64,000 nt of DNA from Phalacrocorax aristotelis (Eukaryota > Chordata > Aves > Suliformes > Phalacrocoracidae): the NCBI RefSeq assembly GCF_949628215.1, contig NC_134283.1, positions 25,460,975 to 25,524,974 on the forward strand, written 5' to 3'. Shown here in pieces: positions 49,161-62,504 of the stretch (position 1 is its first letter; every line of letters starts with the position of its first letter). Under the pieces are notes generated by a model that was not told the DNA's origin, ran no database searches, and saw only the letters and a program-made list of their open reading frames with translations. Position numbers and translations under genes: made by a program.

Positions 49161-52142
49161 TACAAGTACAGCCCTGCTTTGAGGGAGCAGAAATGGAGAC
49201 GCATCAATAGCAAGGCTTCTTTGTAAAGACCCGTTAACCACCCCACCACTGTTAGTCCAGAGGTACTCAATGGGGATTTGTCAGCTCCCTGTGCTTTTAA
49301 CCTCAGCTGTGAGATGTTTCTCCAGCTCTGAGAGTTCATTGTGTTCCCAATTCTGCTTAAGCTGGCAGAGTATCTTCATACAGCCCATTACAGCTGCCAG
49401 TCATCTGAATTACATAATTTGCATTGATTTGATTAATAGAAAGAGTTTGTAGGCATTTAGAACAGAAACTGATTTTCTGTTGCTGTTGTGCACACAACGC
49501 CTGGTGACAAAGGCAGGTCAGGCTTTCTTTGCCTTCCAGCCACCTCCATTCCCACCACACAGCTGGTGCACGTCAGCTCACAGAGGTACCTCACTGTGCA
49601 GTCAGGTAGGTGTATTTCAGGGTGTTCCCCCTGATTTCCCACCCACCAGCGATGATTTTATCAATTCTGTAATGTCTCTGCACGCTTGCCTCTTCTGTTG
49701 ATGAGATGAAATCACCTGGTGCTATGACACAACCTTGAGAGAAAATATTAAACTGAAAGTCATCACCTCATCAGCCTATGGGTTGTGAAGTATTTATAAA
49801 ACAAATCAAACTCTTTTCCTCCAAAATGAAGCCATTTGTTTCCTGAATCGGAGCCTCCCTTTGATGAAGAAATCAAAACTTCCATTGGAGTTACAGCTTT
49901 GCTTCAACGTCACTTTTCTCCAGTAGCTGTGGAGAAATGTAGTGATAAAAAAAGTAGAAGACTATTTTATTTTGTCAGTGAAAGGAGGGGTGAAGAGAAA
50001 GGGAAAGCTTACTTAAGAAAAACCGCAGGGAAGAGATACTCTCTATTACAGATAGGAGGTGGCACAGAAAACTCTGGAAAGCCAGATCAAATGCCATACA
50101 GATAGATTCCCCCAGTGATTAATTAGTCAGAAAAAAAAAATCAAACAAACAGTGCTTTTCACTGTTTCTTTTGTTGGATCCCATGTTGTGCTCTTGGCCA
50201 TCCCAAGGGGAGCTCTCTGTTACTGGCTGCCGCAAACCACTTTGTTCTGGTGCCCTCTGCTCCGTCCCAGGCTGCTCCAGCCTACAGAGAGCACAAAAAG
50301 ATAACAGAAAAACCTCAACACCTCTGGGGAACTTCACCCTTTATTGCACTCTGTTTTGAGGCAGCAAGGCTTTTGCTGTTCAGTTCTTTGCACTGCAATC
50401 TGCATTGCTCGCTGACTTTAGGACAAAATGAGTTGCTCATTCTCTCTAATGAAGAATATCCTGCGTCTGGAAGGGAGCTGAGGACAGAACAGGGAGAGAG
50501 AAAGCATCATGGTGAGCATGAACTGCCTCTCTGATCTGGTTTGGTTTCATCCTAGCCTGTGGAGTAGCAATGCCAGAATTAGATAGTTTTTAATTACCAT
50601 CAATCTTTATATATGTTTGTTATATAGGCAATGAAGAGAAAAACTGCTCAATAAAATTTTTGTTTTGTGAAGCTATGGGAACTTTGCAGCATAAATAGGT
50701 GTGTATACGTCGGTGTCAGTCCTTGTGGCACATAATATATTTTCCTTAGGTGAAAAAAAAAATCATATTTAACCACTGTGTTAGCAACAGTGCTTTTTTC
50801 TTGTATGAGACAGCCATAGACACTGCCACCTTTACCCCCCTTTGCAGGCCTGGCACGCAGGAGCGCCCGCACGCCAGCATGCCCTGCAAACCTGCAGCTC
50901 TGTGCTGAACTTGGTGTCTCAGCTCTGCTCAACACTCAGCTGAGGTAAGAAAGACTGACGAAGACAGAAATGAAACTGATATAACACTCATGGAATAGTC
51001 CGTATCCTCAATTAAGTTTGTTGAGTGAATCTGGGAGTAAAATCTGCTGCCCTACAAGCCTGATCCTGCCAGCCCTTCCTGCGGAAGGGAGGAACCGCGG
51101 AGCAGCCTGGGGGGTTTACATGTGTGTGTAAAGCCACGTTACTCCTGCACAGTGAGCCTGGGCATGAGCAGCCAGTGACTTCTTTTGTGATTCCTCAAGC
51201 TGCTGTCAGAGGCAGCTTGCTCTGAAGAAGTCCTGCTGCGAGCTTGAGCTTGCTCTCCCAGCTGCATTCAACACAGCCCATGCTTACCTACTGGGGCACA
51301 TCAGAGTACCACATCCCACGACTACGCCGTAAAACACAGCATGTTGTTCTCCTGCTGAGGAATCGGCTCTTCAGTCTGTCCTTTCTTTTTCTTGCTCCTT
51401 TCTCTTCTGATCCTGAGGCTCCCTGGGGCCGTGCAGAGTGGGGCATGGGCGAGATGGTCTCCTCCCTGCATGAGCAGTATGAGCCCAGTGCCATCAACCT
51501 CCAAAGGCTGGAGCAGAAATCACAAAATTTGACATTTATTTCAGGTTGCTGAAAGAGGACTGGCTGTGCCAATGATGTTTTACAAAACATCTGTTTGTCC
51601 TGGGTCAGTAAGCACCAAAGGCTGCCTGACTGCCAGCCAGGCTTTTAGGTCATCCAGCTGCCATCGGTTCTTTTGGAGGCTGAAGAAACCAGAGTCCTCC
51701 CAGAAGCAGAAGAAAGTCTCACTATGTTATTTTAATATGATTTGTCCTGTGTCCTTCAGGGCCAGATTTTCTGGCTGTCACCACTGGCAGCTTTGTCCAG
51801 GAAATTGGGAGCCTTTTCCTCTTATACTTGGGCAGGAAGGAAAAACCATGTGTGACTGGGAACTGTGTTTATCCATGCACAGAAAAGAAGTTGGTTGGTG
51901 CCCAAATAGCCAGTGATACCTGCCTGACCCTTAGATGCACAAATAAGGTATCCTTAAGGATCAAGGAATTAATCTAACAGAAATAAAGCTGGTGCTTGTC
52001 TGGCTTTTGGTATGTAGGTAGGCATTGGGCTGCCCTGCCTGGCTAACCTTCCCCCTGTCCATTGGCTAACCAGCACCACGCCAAGGAAGGGAGCACATGG
52101 GAGTCGTTTGCCCCTCTATCAACCTGGGGATGCATTTATGGC
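49161..52142. other. gene-free stretch
   Basis: No supported gene. Overlapping open frames at 51244-51916 (up to 116 codons) match no family that I recognise. Confidence 0.55.
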
Positions 52143-52167
52143 AAAAAAAAAAAAAAAAAAAAAAAAA
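52143..52167. repeat. A25 homopolymer
   Basis: An uninterrupted run of 25 A. The preceding sequence is not a recognised retroelement and no target-site duplication was identified, so it is treated as a simple repeat, although a retrocopy tail on the plus strand cannot be excluded. Confidence 0.95.
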
Positions 52168-55100
52168 GCAGCAAAAGTCTCGCTTGTGCCTACAAAGGGC
52201 AGAAATGACAGGTCCTGCTGAGCCCAGAGGAGCTGTTTTGCATTCAAACAGCCAGGTATCCAGCCTGGCTGCCGATTCTCAGTTTCAACACAGGTTAAGC
52301 CCAAGGGTCACAGGAGGAAAGCAGAAAGGGCAGGTTTTGTAACACAGCCATTAATGAATCCCTGTAAAATGTTTTTTTCCAGTCTTGCTGCTATTAAACT
52401 TTTTATTTTTTCAAACACAAACTGATTCCTCTTTTCCAGGGTCAGATTTCATTTAAAGCACTGTTAGGCTGCTTAGACTTATTTTGGATTAGCCTGTTCA
52501 GACAAGCCTGCAGGCGGATCCCATTAGCACCTGCTCTTTCCCCCACCTTGTTGAAGTCCCTTTGCGTGACCTGGAGGGCAATGAGTGGGTGGAAGCGTAA
52601 ACTGAGACAACCAGTAACTGCAATGGTGAGTGCACATGCAGGGACCAACTAATTCACCCACAGAGGCCATGTAGGTAAAGAGAAAATATCACAAATAGCC
52701 AGACAATTCAATGCAATATGTGCCTCCTTGTCTCTTTTTCTAGAGTATTTGCAACTTCTCTTTCCATTACTTTTAGCAAATGCACTCAGGCATTACATGT
52801 CTGATAATTCTTAGGAAAGTTCCCTGTCTAAATTTTTTTATTTCTGTGAAAGATTTTAATAATTCAAACCCAACCTAGAAAATCACCGCAAAGGACACTT
52901 CATCTTGTCAGCTGTGCAGCGGAGAGCCTAGACCCTGCCCCTCTGATGTTGGACTACTCAAGACTCCCCCTTACAAATTATTAGGCCTAATTTACCGTTT
53001 ATTAATTCTGTCTTTTCCTAATTTTAATTCAGAGACCAAAGAGACTGGCTGGTTGACATGATCCCCACCACAGCTGATCCAGCAGCCAAAATCAGCCTAA
53101 GTTTTGCTGATCTTCACACCTGTTAATTTTGGCTAAGCTCTTCCATATACAGAGAATTATCTGCTCCATCCAGGCAGCTCTGGCAGCAGTCAGTCAAGAG
53201 GATGTTATTGAATTTTAACACTACAGACCACCATGGTGCTCCCTGCCTCAATCTTCAGGTGGGCTGACAGGGCAGGGGAGGCTACGAACTTACTGAAGAA
53301 TAAGGAATTGTATGTATTAGGAGGTATTAAAGAGTATGGGCAAAACTTAATGGATTAATCTTTCTCCTTTGTTAACCTAAGTATCTGGAAAACCATGGAA
53401 TTTATCTAAAATAACATACATAGATACCTGCATACATATATATATATATATCTAAAAATCTTATGGGTATGCATGTATATATATTTCAAAGCAGGGATAT
53501 TGGAAATGCACAACCTTGCTTCCCAGGGTTACAATATTTCATGATTACTCAGTTTAAAACCTCCCACTGCTTAACTGCCAGGATGGAAATGATATTTTGG
53601 TTCCTTTCCACATGTATAGTGTTAATTTTTTAATGTAAATGTGATGCCTTTGACACTCACAAAAAGTACTAATTTGTAAATTAATTTATTTATAGGTTTT
53701 TCTATAGAGTTCAGCACAGTCAAATATGAATGCCTTTCAAAAGTTGCTAGGTGACACTGTCATACCTCAGTCTGATGAACAAATGAGAGCTCCTAATGTT
53801 GATGCACTGACTTCAACCAAACATCCTGCTTTCATTTTGATAAAGGCTTTCTTTTTTTTTTTTTGCATATCGTTGTAGGCTTGTTATGAGCTGCAAACAT
53901 GCTCAAATTACACTTTTCATCAGTTATGATTTAGCTCATAACTAAACTAGTTCATAAAGTCAATGCAAATCTTTCCATGTTGCTTTCATGGAAATCAGAG
54001 CAAAGCCATGTATTTGCATAAGCAACAATATTCATAGACTGATCCAGAAAAAAAAACATTTTCACAACTTCTAACCTGTAATTGCATTTATCAAAGATGT
54101 AGCTTATTTCTTGTTTTCCTGCCTGCTCTGAAACGGAGTACAACTGATCTGAAGAATGCGTTGTCTGTGTACCACTCCTTCACACTCATGAAGCCTAGTT
54201 GAAAACCCACGCGTACAGTGGAGCCAAAGTCCTGCATCCAAACCAGGGACATACGTGTGTACGGATGTGCTTGTGAACCCAGGACACAGGAGTCAGTTCT
54301 GACAATACAGATCCTTAATCAGAACAAGCATTTTTTTTTTCTGGCTCCTTCCCAGTAGCTGGAAACATAATAAGCTAATATTAGAGCTTTATGGCAGACA
54401 AAGAGGATAAAAACAGCAAACACCCTTTTATTTTTTTTACATAATTGTCTTCCTTCTCTTCTTTTTTTTCTTAAAACATTTCCTGATTTCTTTCCTCCCT
54501 GTTTTGAAATAGTAACGATGCTACATTGACTTAGAGTGTTCACAGGGTATTTCCACTTACATGGAATTGGTGAGAAATGTTTTTCTAACAATTTTCCTGC
54601 AAGCAGGAACCTATGGAGCTGGGAAATGTCTCTCAGTGGGGCTCCTGTGCAGCAAAATTGTGAGTTTGAAAAGGGGCTGTCAATGGGCTTTCAAGGCTTT
54701 GGCCTTGTTCTCTCTACCAACATTTTTTGTGATCCAAATTGGTGTTGATTCAAGATGTGTTCCTGTGCAGGGTAAACTATAGTTTAAAGCAGCTGCTAAT
54801 TAGCTCATCTCTGTTCTATTCTTGCTTTTCATGTCTAGATATCTCCTTCAGAAATAAGAAGCAGAAGGAAAACATCCAAGCAGAAGAAACAGAAGGCAAA
54901 GGAAAAGAAATGGATGGGGGTTGCAAGTGAAAAATTCATGAGGAGAGAGCTCATTTCACAAAGCTTATATAAAGTTGGACTGCATCGGTGCAAGCAACAG
55001 TGACCCAGAAAGAGAAATCTGTAAAAATTTAGAGCAAGGTGCAAAACTTGGTAGCATCTTTCCCTCTGAGAACACCTACATTCACAAACAAGGATCCCTT

Positions 55101-58100
55101 GTTTATGGCCACTGCAAGGTCACCTTTGAAGTTCCTACCTTGTTTTCCCTCCCCTCTGGCAGGCCCTGGCTTGGGAAGCAGCAGGGCTCTCTCAGTGCTC
55201 ATGGAGAAGGTTGTAGCTGAGTGTGAGTCCAGAGAAACTGTGCTGTGGGCTCAGCATGGCTTATCTGACATTTATTTGGGGTTATCAAACCTCCTTATGC
55301 AGCCTTTTTTCTTCTATCCATTCATTATATAAATATATAGATGTTACATATATATATATACACACACACAAAAATAAAAGCACCTAGCTTCTGGCCAAGG
55401 CGAAACCCTTTGTAACACTGCTGCTGCCCATCCAGCTGCCTGATGAGAATTCCCTTTCTGGAAAGCGTGGGATTGTTCCCAGCATAGACGAGCACGGAAA
55501 AAAAAATCTGTGTTTGTGGGCGCAGCAGAAACCTTCAGGAAGTCATTCTTGCTGGGGAAAAAAATAAGGCACCTGGACAGTACTAAAAAGGACAGGAAAT
55601 ATTTCTCATTATTTTACAATTCAAACCCTCAATTAATGGACATCTCCTTTCACAGCCGATTCCAGAAGAAAAAGACCTTTAGTACCTTTCATGACAGGGC
55701 TGAGGTTGCCACCCCAAATGCTCATTACTTCATACCTGAAAAATAGGACTCTTCACAGATTCCCTGGAAGAGAGAGAAGCATCTGCAGGAGTGCCAGATC
55801 ACACTAGTTTGAATTATGCCCCTTGCTTACTTGCTGTTGCCTTAAGTGGAAACTCAGGAGAATTATTTCAAATGAAAATTTTGTCTTCTATATTAGGAAC
55901 ATCTCACGTAATACTGAGCAGCAAACCCTCTGCTTTTAAGGGGTCTCCAGGTATTATCACAGCATTATCTCTCCTACTAATTTCTCCTGCCAATCTTTGC
56001 CTTACATTTCAAATAAAGGGATCGAGACATCACCAGCTATTGCATCGCATAGCTTTTTCTCTGGCTAGCATCATCTGTTAGCAGTCTAATTTGATTGTTT
56101 CCAAACCAGAAAGGACAGCTGTCAGCCACCTCCCAGAAAAGATTCAAAGGCTATAATCAAGAAAACTTCTCCAGGAATTTGTTCAAAGCTGGTGCTTATC
56201 ACTCTTCAAAAGACTGTGAAGACAATAAACTAGTCAATTTACTCTAGTGGACAGGTGTAATCTGAGTATTTAGTGTCGCATTAATATTGACTGGCAAGAC
56301 TTAAAGGAATTTGAATGCCATGGATATCAGCTGGTAGACTGGCAGGACACAAAGTAGTAATGATAAATATTTGTACTTGCACAAGAGGCTAATTGCGATT
56401 TATTTTCTGAGGTGTTAACTATTGAAATTAATAAAGCTTAAAACTTGCACTTCATGAATCTGTTCAGATATCTCTTTGAAATAATTGCTGTTAGTTCCTG
56501 TAAGGTTGCAAGGAACCACTGTACAATAGCAGGGATTTCTCCTGATGAATCTGATCTGGGTTCTCTCTACATATGGCACCAACATTTCCTCCTCTCTTCC
56601 AACTCCCCCACTTCTGACAGCATCCCAGCCACTGATGACCTAAAGCATGCTTATTCTCGTAACACTTGTACCAGATAGGGCAAAAGATTATTATTTCCAC
56701 TTACGGACTAGGAGAGCAACCACAGAGAGACTGCTCCCCAGTTTCTGGAAGGTATTTACCTCTGTCAGCTTTACGGAGTGGCACCAGCAACTGATGAACC
56801 CTGAAGCAGCAGTTTATTTTCCTATACGAGAGCTGCCCACAGCCAGACCCCACTTTGGGGATGTCAGCTGGCAACCCTGGTTGCGTTAGGGTATTAGGTA
56901 TTTTGTTCTTGTTTAAGAATGCTGTTGCAGAGGGAGAAACTATTAAACGATCTGTTGCACAGTTAGGTCTGGAAAACCACACACTTCCCAAAGTCTAGTT
57001 TCTCTCTGTTTTAGCATTAGCCATTTTGTTACTGGCACCTGATCTTTCTGACCCTGGGACCTCTGCACTGAGGGAAGACCACCCCTAGGGCCTGGTTCAG
57101 GAAAGCCTGAGTAGCCAGCAAGTGACTTCTTAACCTCAAGATACTAATTAAAAAATGCCCTTGAGTAAGCTCCAAGTCAGGTAACAAAACAAAAGGCCCC
57201 AAAAGGCCTGGAGAGGGATGGATGTTCAGTAAGTAACAAGACCTATAAGATCTTTCTATTGGTGACAGGTAGAGTTTCAATACATAGAACTTAAGTCTTA
57301 CTGAAAGTTGTTTAAAACCACTTATGTATAGTTTCATTTTCAGAAATACAGGCAAATTGTTCACTTTCCACTTCCCAAATATCTGATTATTTAGCAGAGT
57401 TGAACTATTAGTGGCTTAACAAAGAAAGAACTATACACAAACTAATAACAGTACTTTCGTAATAAATTCTGGTTGCCTTTTGTGAGCTGAAACAGTCTTT
57501 TCAACGCCGACAAACAATTGATTAGAGCTAGATGAACAGTATTAAGCAGACAAAATATTTCTTGAATGTGAGCATATAGGGGATTCTGAATAATCTCCTA
57601 TCCCTTATCAACCTTTAAAAGTATTTTCATTTATTATTGAACAGCATATCTAAATAAATTGCAAAACAGATTCCCATAAACCGTTTACTCTATCTGCTTT
57701 TTATCAACACAACTAATTTGCACCTTAACCTATTTTCTGCTTTTTTTAAGGTGATTGTAATTTCCCAGTATGAGAATAAAACATTAGTATATGTGACAAA
57801 TACAGCATATCTAAGGACATACTTTCAACAAAATAGTTTTTAAACTTTTGATGTTTGTGGCTATTATCATGAAGGTTAATGATGATAGGAAATATAGCAA
57901 GCAATAGGTGCTGAAACTCTTACAATAAAAGAGCAACAAAGTGAATACGAAGCTTTAATGTACTGACATTTATATATAGCTATTATCTTAGTATTTGACT
58001 AACTCTGCAAATTCTATTTTGCTTCAAGATTTCTGCATTTTTATACCAAAAGCATTGTATGGAAAGGTGATGTTTTGAAAGTGGACAGATCTCATATTAA

Positions 58101-58339
58101 TTCTGCATAGTGATAACACTTTTGCCATAAACCACATGACTGCTATGAAATATATGTTTCTATTTCAGTTGATTTAGAAGAAAATTATTAATTTCCATAT
58201 ACTGGGGGTGACACAGAAATCCAGAAAATGTAGACTGCAGGGTAGTGACTGGAGCCAATTTAATTAGAAAAAAGTGAAAATATCAAAGACTTTCCTGTTT
58301 CTTAGTATACACAGGACCTCTCCGTGCCATTGAACACAG
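52168..58339. other. gene-free AT-rich stretch with two dinucleotide repeats
   Basis: No supported gene in about 6.2 kb; the longest open frame is 111 codons (57029-57364, minus). It holds an AT dinucleotide run at 53436-53451, an AT run continuing into five CA units at 55348-55370, and several T or A runs of 8-12 bases. Confidence 0.6.
55348..55370. repeat. (AT)n-(CA)n microsatellite
   Basis: About six AT units (55348-55360) pass directly into five CA units (55361-55370). Alternating purine-pyrimidine runs like this can vary in length. Confidence 0.9.
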
Positions 58340-58359
58340 CGGCGGCTTTGCCATTGGCC

Positions 58360-58371
58360 CCAGCAGGTGGC
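58360..58371 (+). promoter_or_regulatory. CTCF-type binding motif in a GC-rich spot
   Basis: CCAGCAGGTGGC matches the CTCF core CCASYAGRKGGC at all 12 positions and is followed by GGGGCGC. It lies in a sharply bounded GC-rich island of about 70 bases (58320-58390) inside AT-rich DNA, as expected when a GC-rich binding site is kept by selection. It has the same orientation as the motif at 49149. Occupancy is not shown. Confidence 0.5.
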
Positions 58372-58390
58372 GGGGCGCTCCCTCCACCCC

Positions 58391-61300
58391 TTCTTTCACA
58401 AGAGAATTCTACTGCTGCTTCCAGCCTGCCCTTCAAGTCTAGTATGTGCTAATGAAATTGCTTTAATAAATTAGTGATTACTGATCCAAATGTAAAAAAT
58501 GTATCTCCCCTCAGCAGAAACCAAAAATGACGAAGCCCTCCAACAAAACAATAATCTATTTCCAGGCACTGTGATTAAAAACCCAGTTTCAGAAACACAC
58601 AATAAATATAAAACAGAGAGAGATCCTACAGCTCTCATCCTAAAGATGGGCTGTAGCTGATTTCCCTTTACAGCTTGTCTTTTAATTTCTCTGGTTGCTA
58701 AGATACTAGCGCTATTACCTTTCACTATGTCTTTGGGATTTGAAGATTTATATTCTCTTACCCCCTGTAAAAGTGCCCTCTATGTATTACACCCACACCT
58801 TTAACTGCACCTTTCCTTTCCGAAAGAGCAGGAGGCGAGTGTAGGTGAGATGCTCCACACATACAAAGCCACAGACCTCCAGTTACTCCAGCGGAGCACT
58901 CCTACCTTCCAACCACGTACAATCTGGCCTGGTAAATGCAACTACTTTATTTAGGAATTAACAGTTTTGAGGTTGTGTCATACCAGGTAACGTAGACTCT
59001 GCTATAAATGCAAATAACTTCACTGTCCCAAAAGATGTTGGAATTATTTTATATGAGGGTTCTGATTTTCAAAGTTAACTTTCAAATTCTATGCTTAAAT
59101 ACCTGATTGCCTCAATCAAAATAATGTTGATGTCTAAATGGTTTTGTATTTTAGTGCTCTACCATCAGCCTTGAATCACCATGAAGCTGCGAGGCTGGGG
59201 TGTTATCTTCAGGGTTTTATAAATGATGATGTCCATTTCCAGGAGAACTGAAGATGGAGTGGTTTGAAAGAAACTTGTTCTTTAAAGTTCATCACTCTCA
59301 CTAAGCGTGATTAAACACTATATAATTTAAGATTATTTGCTGATAGAAAATCAAAGCATTTGCCCCCAGCATGCTGACATTTACAGCAGTGGAGAACATT
59401 TGCACATTTTATGCTTATAATAACAGATGAGGTATGAAATGGATTCTGATAATGCTTTGAACACCATGGAAGTCTTGTCATTTATCACAGCATATGAGCT
59501 TGCTCTAGATCCATACCATTATTGTGATACATTTCTATACAGTAGAAGAAAAGTTTTATTTCAGTGATGGATAGTAGATGAATCTTCAAAAGTCCAGTAA
59601 GCAGGGTCTTTTCAAGCAAGCCCCACTGTAGTGCTAATCTCATTTCTTGCAGGTTTGTTTTTTTTTTTCTTTTATAGTTGATGTAGATTGTCTGTAACTT
59701 CTTACTGCAAAGGGACCATATTGTCTCTTGAGATGCTCTACCGTCTTACATTTCTGTGAAACTATGATATATCACAAATAACCAGTTATGTGGAGTAATC
59801 TCAAGAAACTGCAGTTCAGTATAAATTTTAAATGAATGCAAGTCAAATGCACATGTGGTGCCAGAATATTTCTTTTAAATAAGAGGCCTTCCAAATCAGT
59901 ATTGGGATTTAAAATATTTATTTGGTGTGTGCTTGGACTCCTTTATTGAAAGGTGCTGGAGAGTTAGATTTCTTTGGGCTGTAAATTCTTTTTTTTTTTT
60001 TATCTGAGAACTAATAGCTGCAAGCACAGTTCTGGCTCTTTGATGTCTCTGGACTATATTCCCTGCTTACTGTGAAATTGAAGATTATGAAAAGGAGCAA
60101 AGGATCTTAAGAACAGATTCCCATAATTTATATACATTCAAAATTTTTGAGAAATTGTATTTGAATCTTTACAGCATTACTTCCTCTCAAAACAAGATTA
60201 AAAGCAAAATCGTTTTAGCCTACTACAAGTGTGGAGCCATTCTTCACAGTCCTCCACACTTAACTGAGAACATACATGGATGCATACTTTACTCATTTTA
60301 CTCAAAACATGCTAGATAGACATTTGAAGCCCTGAGTGACATCTGAACACTGCTTGAAAGTAGTTTAAGAATTTTGTTTGGAAATCTTCAGAAGGTCTTG
60401 GACATGTTCATGTTCTTCCTTCATGATTACAGTGCACTCCCGGTCTTGGTACTTACTAGGCCACCTCCTGCTCTATCCTGTATACACAGTAACAGAATGA
60501 AGAACCTGCTCGCCTCTTCAAATCTTGATTTAGACCATGACATTGCTGGCCACAACCTGCCTAACCATTGTGAAAGAGGAACCATTCAGATTGAGCATAT
60601 ATAGATGTTTTTTCTTCCTAGCAAAAATCTTTAGAATTAAAGTATTAACAGAACAGATAGGCTCTAATAAAATTTCAGCTGAATCCAGCTGATTTATAAT
60701 AAGCTCTACTGACCTGCCTGCAGCCTACTGATTTATGTTTGTCCTTATTTGAATAAACCCAATAAATGTATAGGAGTTCCCTAGAGGATCTGTTTGGGGT
60801 TAAACGGAATAATGTTAGCAAAACAGGGAGGAATACCAGCATAAAAAAGGAAGGCCCCAGCTGTGTTTGGAGTAATCTTCTAATATATTTGCTACTTATT
60901 TTAAATATTTTTCAGTGTTTGGGAATAATACTTTCTTTCCATTTGAGGTTCTTTGGATGTCCACTATCTCATGCAAAGTATGATGCCCAGGAAGACTAAA
61001 GTATCTGCTGACCCATGGGAATAGCCCATGGTACCACAAGCATAGCAGCTATTAAAGCCCTCCATTCAACTTCAGAGCCCAGCTTTGCATTCTGGCTGGC
61101 TTCAAACTCTTACAGGGACTGCAGGTGAAATGGAGAACAAGATTGGAACAACTGAAAGCATAACCAAGAGCTCTGACAAGTTTCTTGTTGGGGTTGTCTG
61201 AAGCAGATGAAGAGATTATCTGTGGCTGTTGTGCCACGTGCATGATGAGGGCAATAAACTGTGCAGAGAAATAGCCCCCATGGTTGGCCTCAATGATGTG

Positions 61301-62178
61301 TTAAACTGCTCCCCCTCCCCAGTCCTATAAAGATTTCGATTCAGCTTTGAACCCATGGCAATAACAAAGCAGCAGCTAATGACCTGGTTTCTGTGAAGTC
61401 AAGACTTGACCTTTCAGTTATAGTGATGGTCATTTATAGAGCCTGTTCTCCTGCTGAAAAACACAACAGCCACACAAGTTCTTTGGGCACTAATATGGAA
61501 AGAAACCTGCAAAGTATGTCTAGAGGTGGGAGTGTACTTCAGTAGCTGCAGTGGGGATGGTGGATGGCTGCTGCTGTGATATTTTTGGAAAAATAATGAT
61601 TCAGACTCCATTCAATCTCAGTCTTGTTTATGTATCTGAGAATAATCAGGTGTTAAAAACCTAGGCAGCAAGTTCTGTTCACAGTTGTCTCGTGTACTGA
61701 CAATTGCAGCAAGTTCCAATCACTGGCAATGTCAAAAGTACTTTATAGATCTTCAGTGTTATTTGGTCAGCTCTCTAAATCCCACCTTCTGTGATGATTA
61801 TCTTCAAGAGTCTCTTGTCTCCACGTTTATATTTTTACTCATCAGTTCTGCTTACAAGTACCTAATCATGCTACATCCTGCCTGCAGTCACCTTACCCCT
61901 AAAGCAAATAGCTCTGTACTCGCACACCACCTCAAAATGCAATCAAACAAATGAATTAAACATCGCAGCATCAGCCAACGAAGTGGCAACATATATGCAA
62001 TTCATCCTTGGGAAAAGTGGTTTCTGTGTTGGAGCATGATGCGCACCTATCTACATAGTTTAAAACCTAGTTTTGTATTTCTGAGATATATAAGAAAAGA
62101 GAACAAACTGAATTCCTCCCTTTATCCCAACTGAATAATTCTGGAGTTTAGACTGAACAGTTATTGCTGATATCAAGC
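58391..62178. other. gene-free AT-rich stretch
   Basis: No supported gene; open frames are under 90 codons. A T-rich tract ending in TTTTATAG near 59678 and a T-run near 59991-60001 are the only notable simple sequences. The evenly AT-rich, repeat-free sequence could hold conserved non-coding DNA. Confidence 0.55.
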
Positions 62179-62215
62179 AGATATAACAGATCTATAACAG
62201 ATAACAGATAGACAG
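62179..62215. repeat. degenerate ATAACAGAT repeat
   Basis: Variants of ATAACAGAT occur about four times in 37 bases (AGATATAACAGATC, TATAACAG, ATAACAGATAGACAG). A short, decayed tandem repeat with no evident function. Confidence 0.7.
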
Positions 62216-62488
62216 CTATAACTCCCAAAGACCACATCTCCACTGTGCTGTGTGAAGACAGACACGAACAAAATGTAGATGTGTGTATGCATTTCCCGCA
62301 CCTTGTATTTTAAAAAAATCCCAATCAATTTGTTCCTATTGAGAACATGAAGGATTGCTCTTCTCTGACCAGTGCAAGCAGCCCAGGATTGCATCTGTTA
62401 CTCAGCCAACAGACCTGGTAAGTCAGCTCCTGTTCACCTCTGTATGAGATGCCACCTTCCGTTTGCTATGTAGGTATAGCTCTGTATA

Positions 62489-62504
62489 GCATATGCATAT
62501 GCAG
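62489..62504. promoter_or_regulatory. POU-dimer-like palindrome
   Basis: GCATATGCATATGC (62489-62502) is a perfect 14-bp palindrome. The 12-mer ATGCATATGCAG (62493-62504) differs at only the last base from ATGCATATGCAT, the MORE site on which Oct and Pit-type POU proteins bind as dimers. Function is inferred only. Confidence 0.35.
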
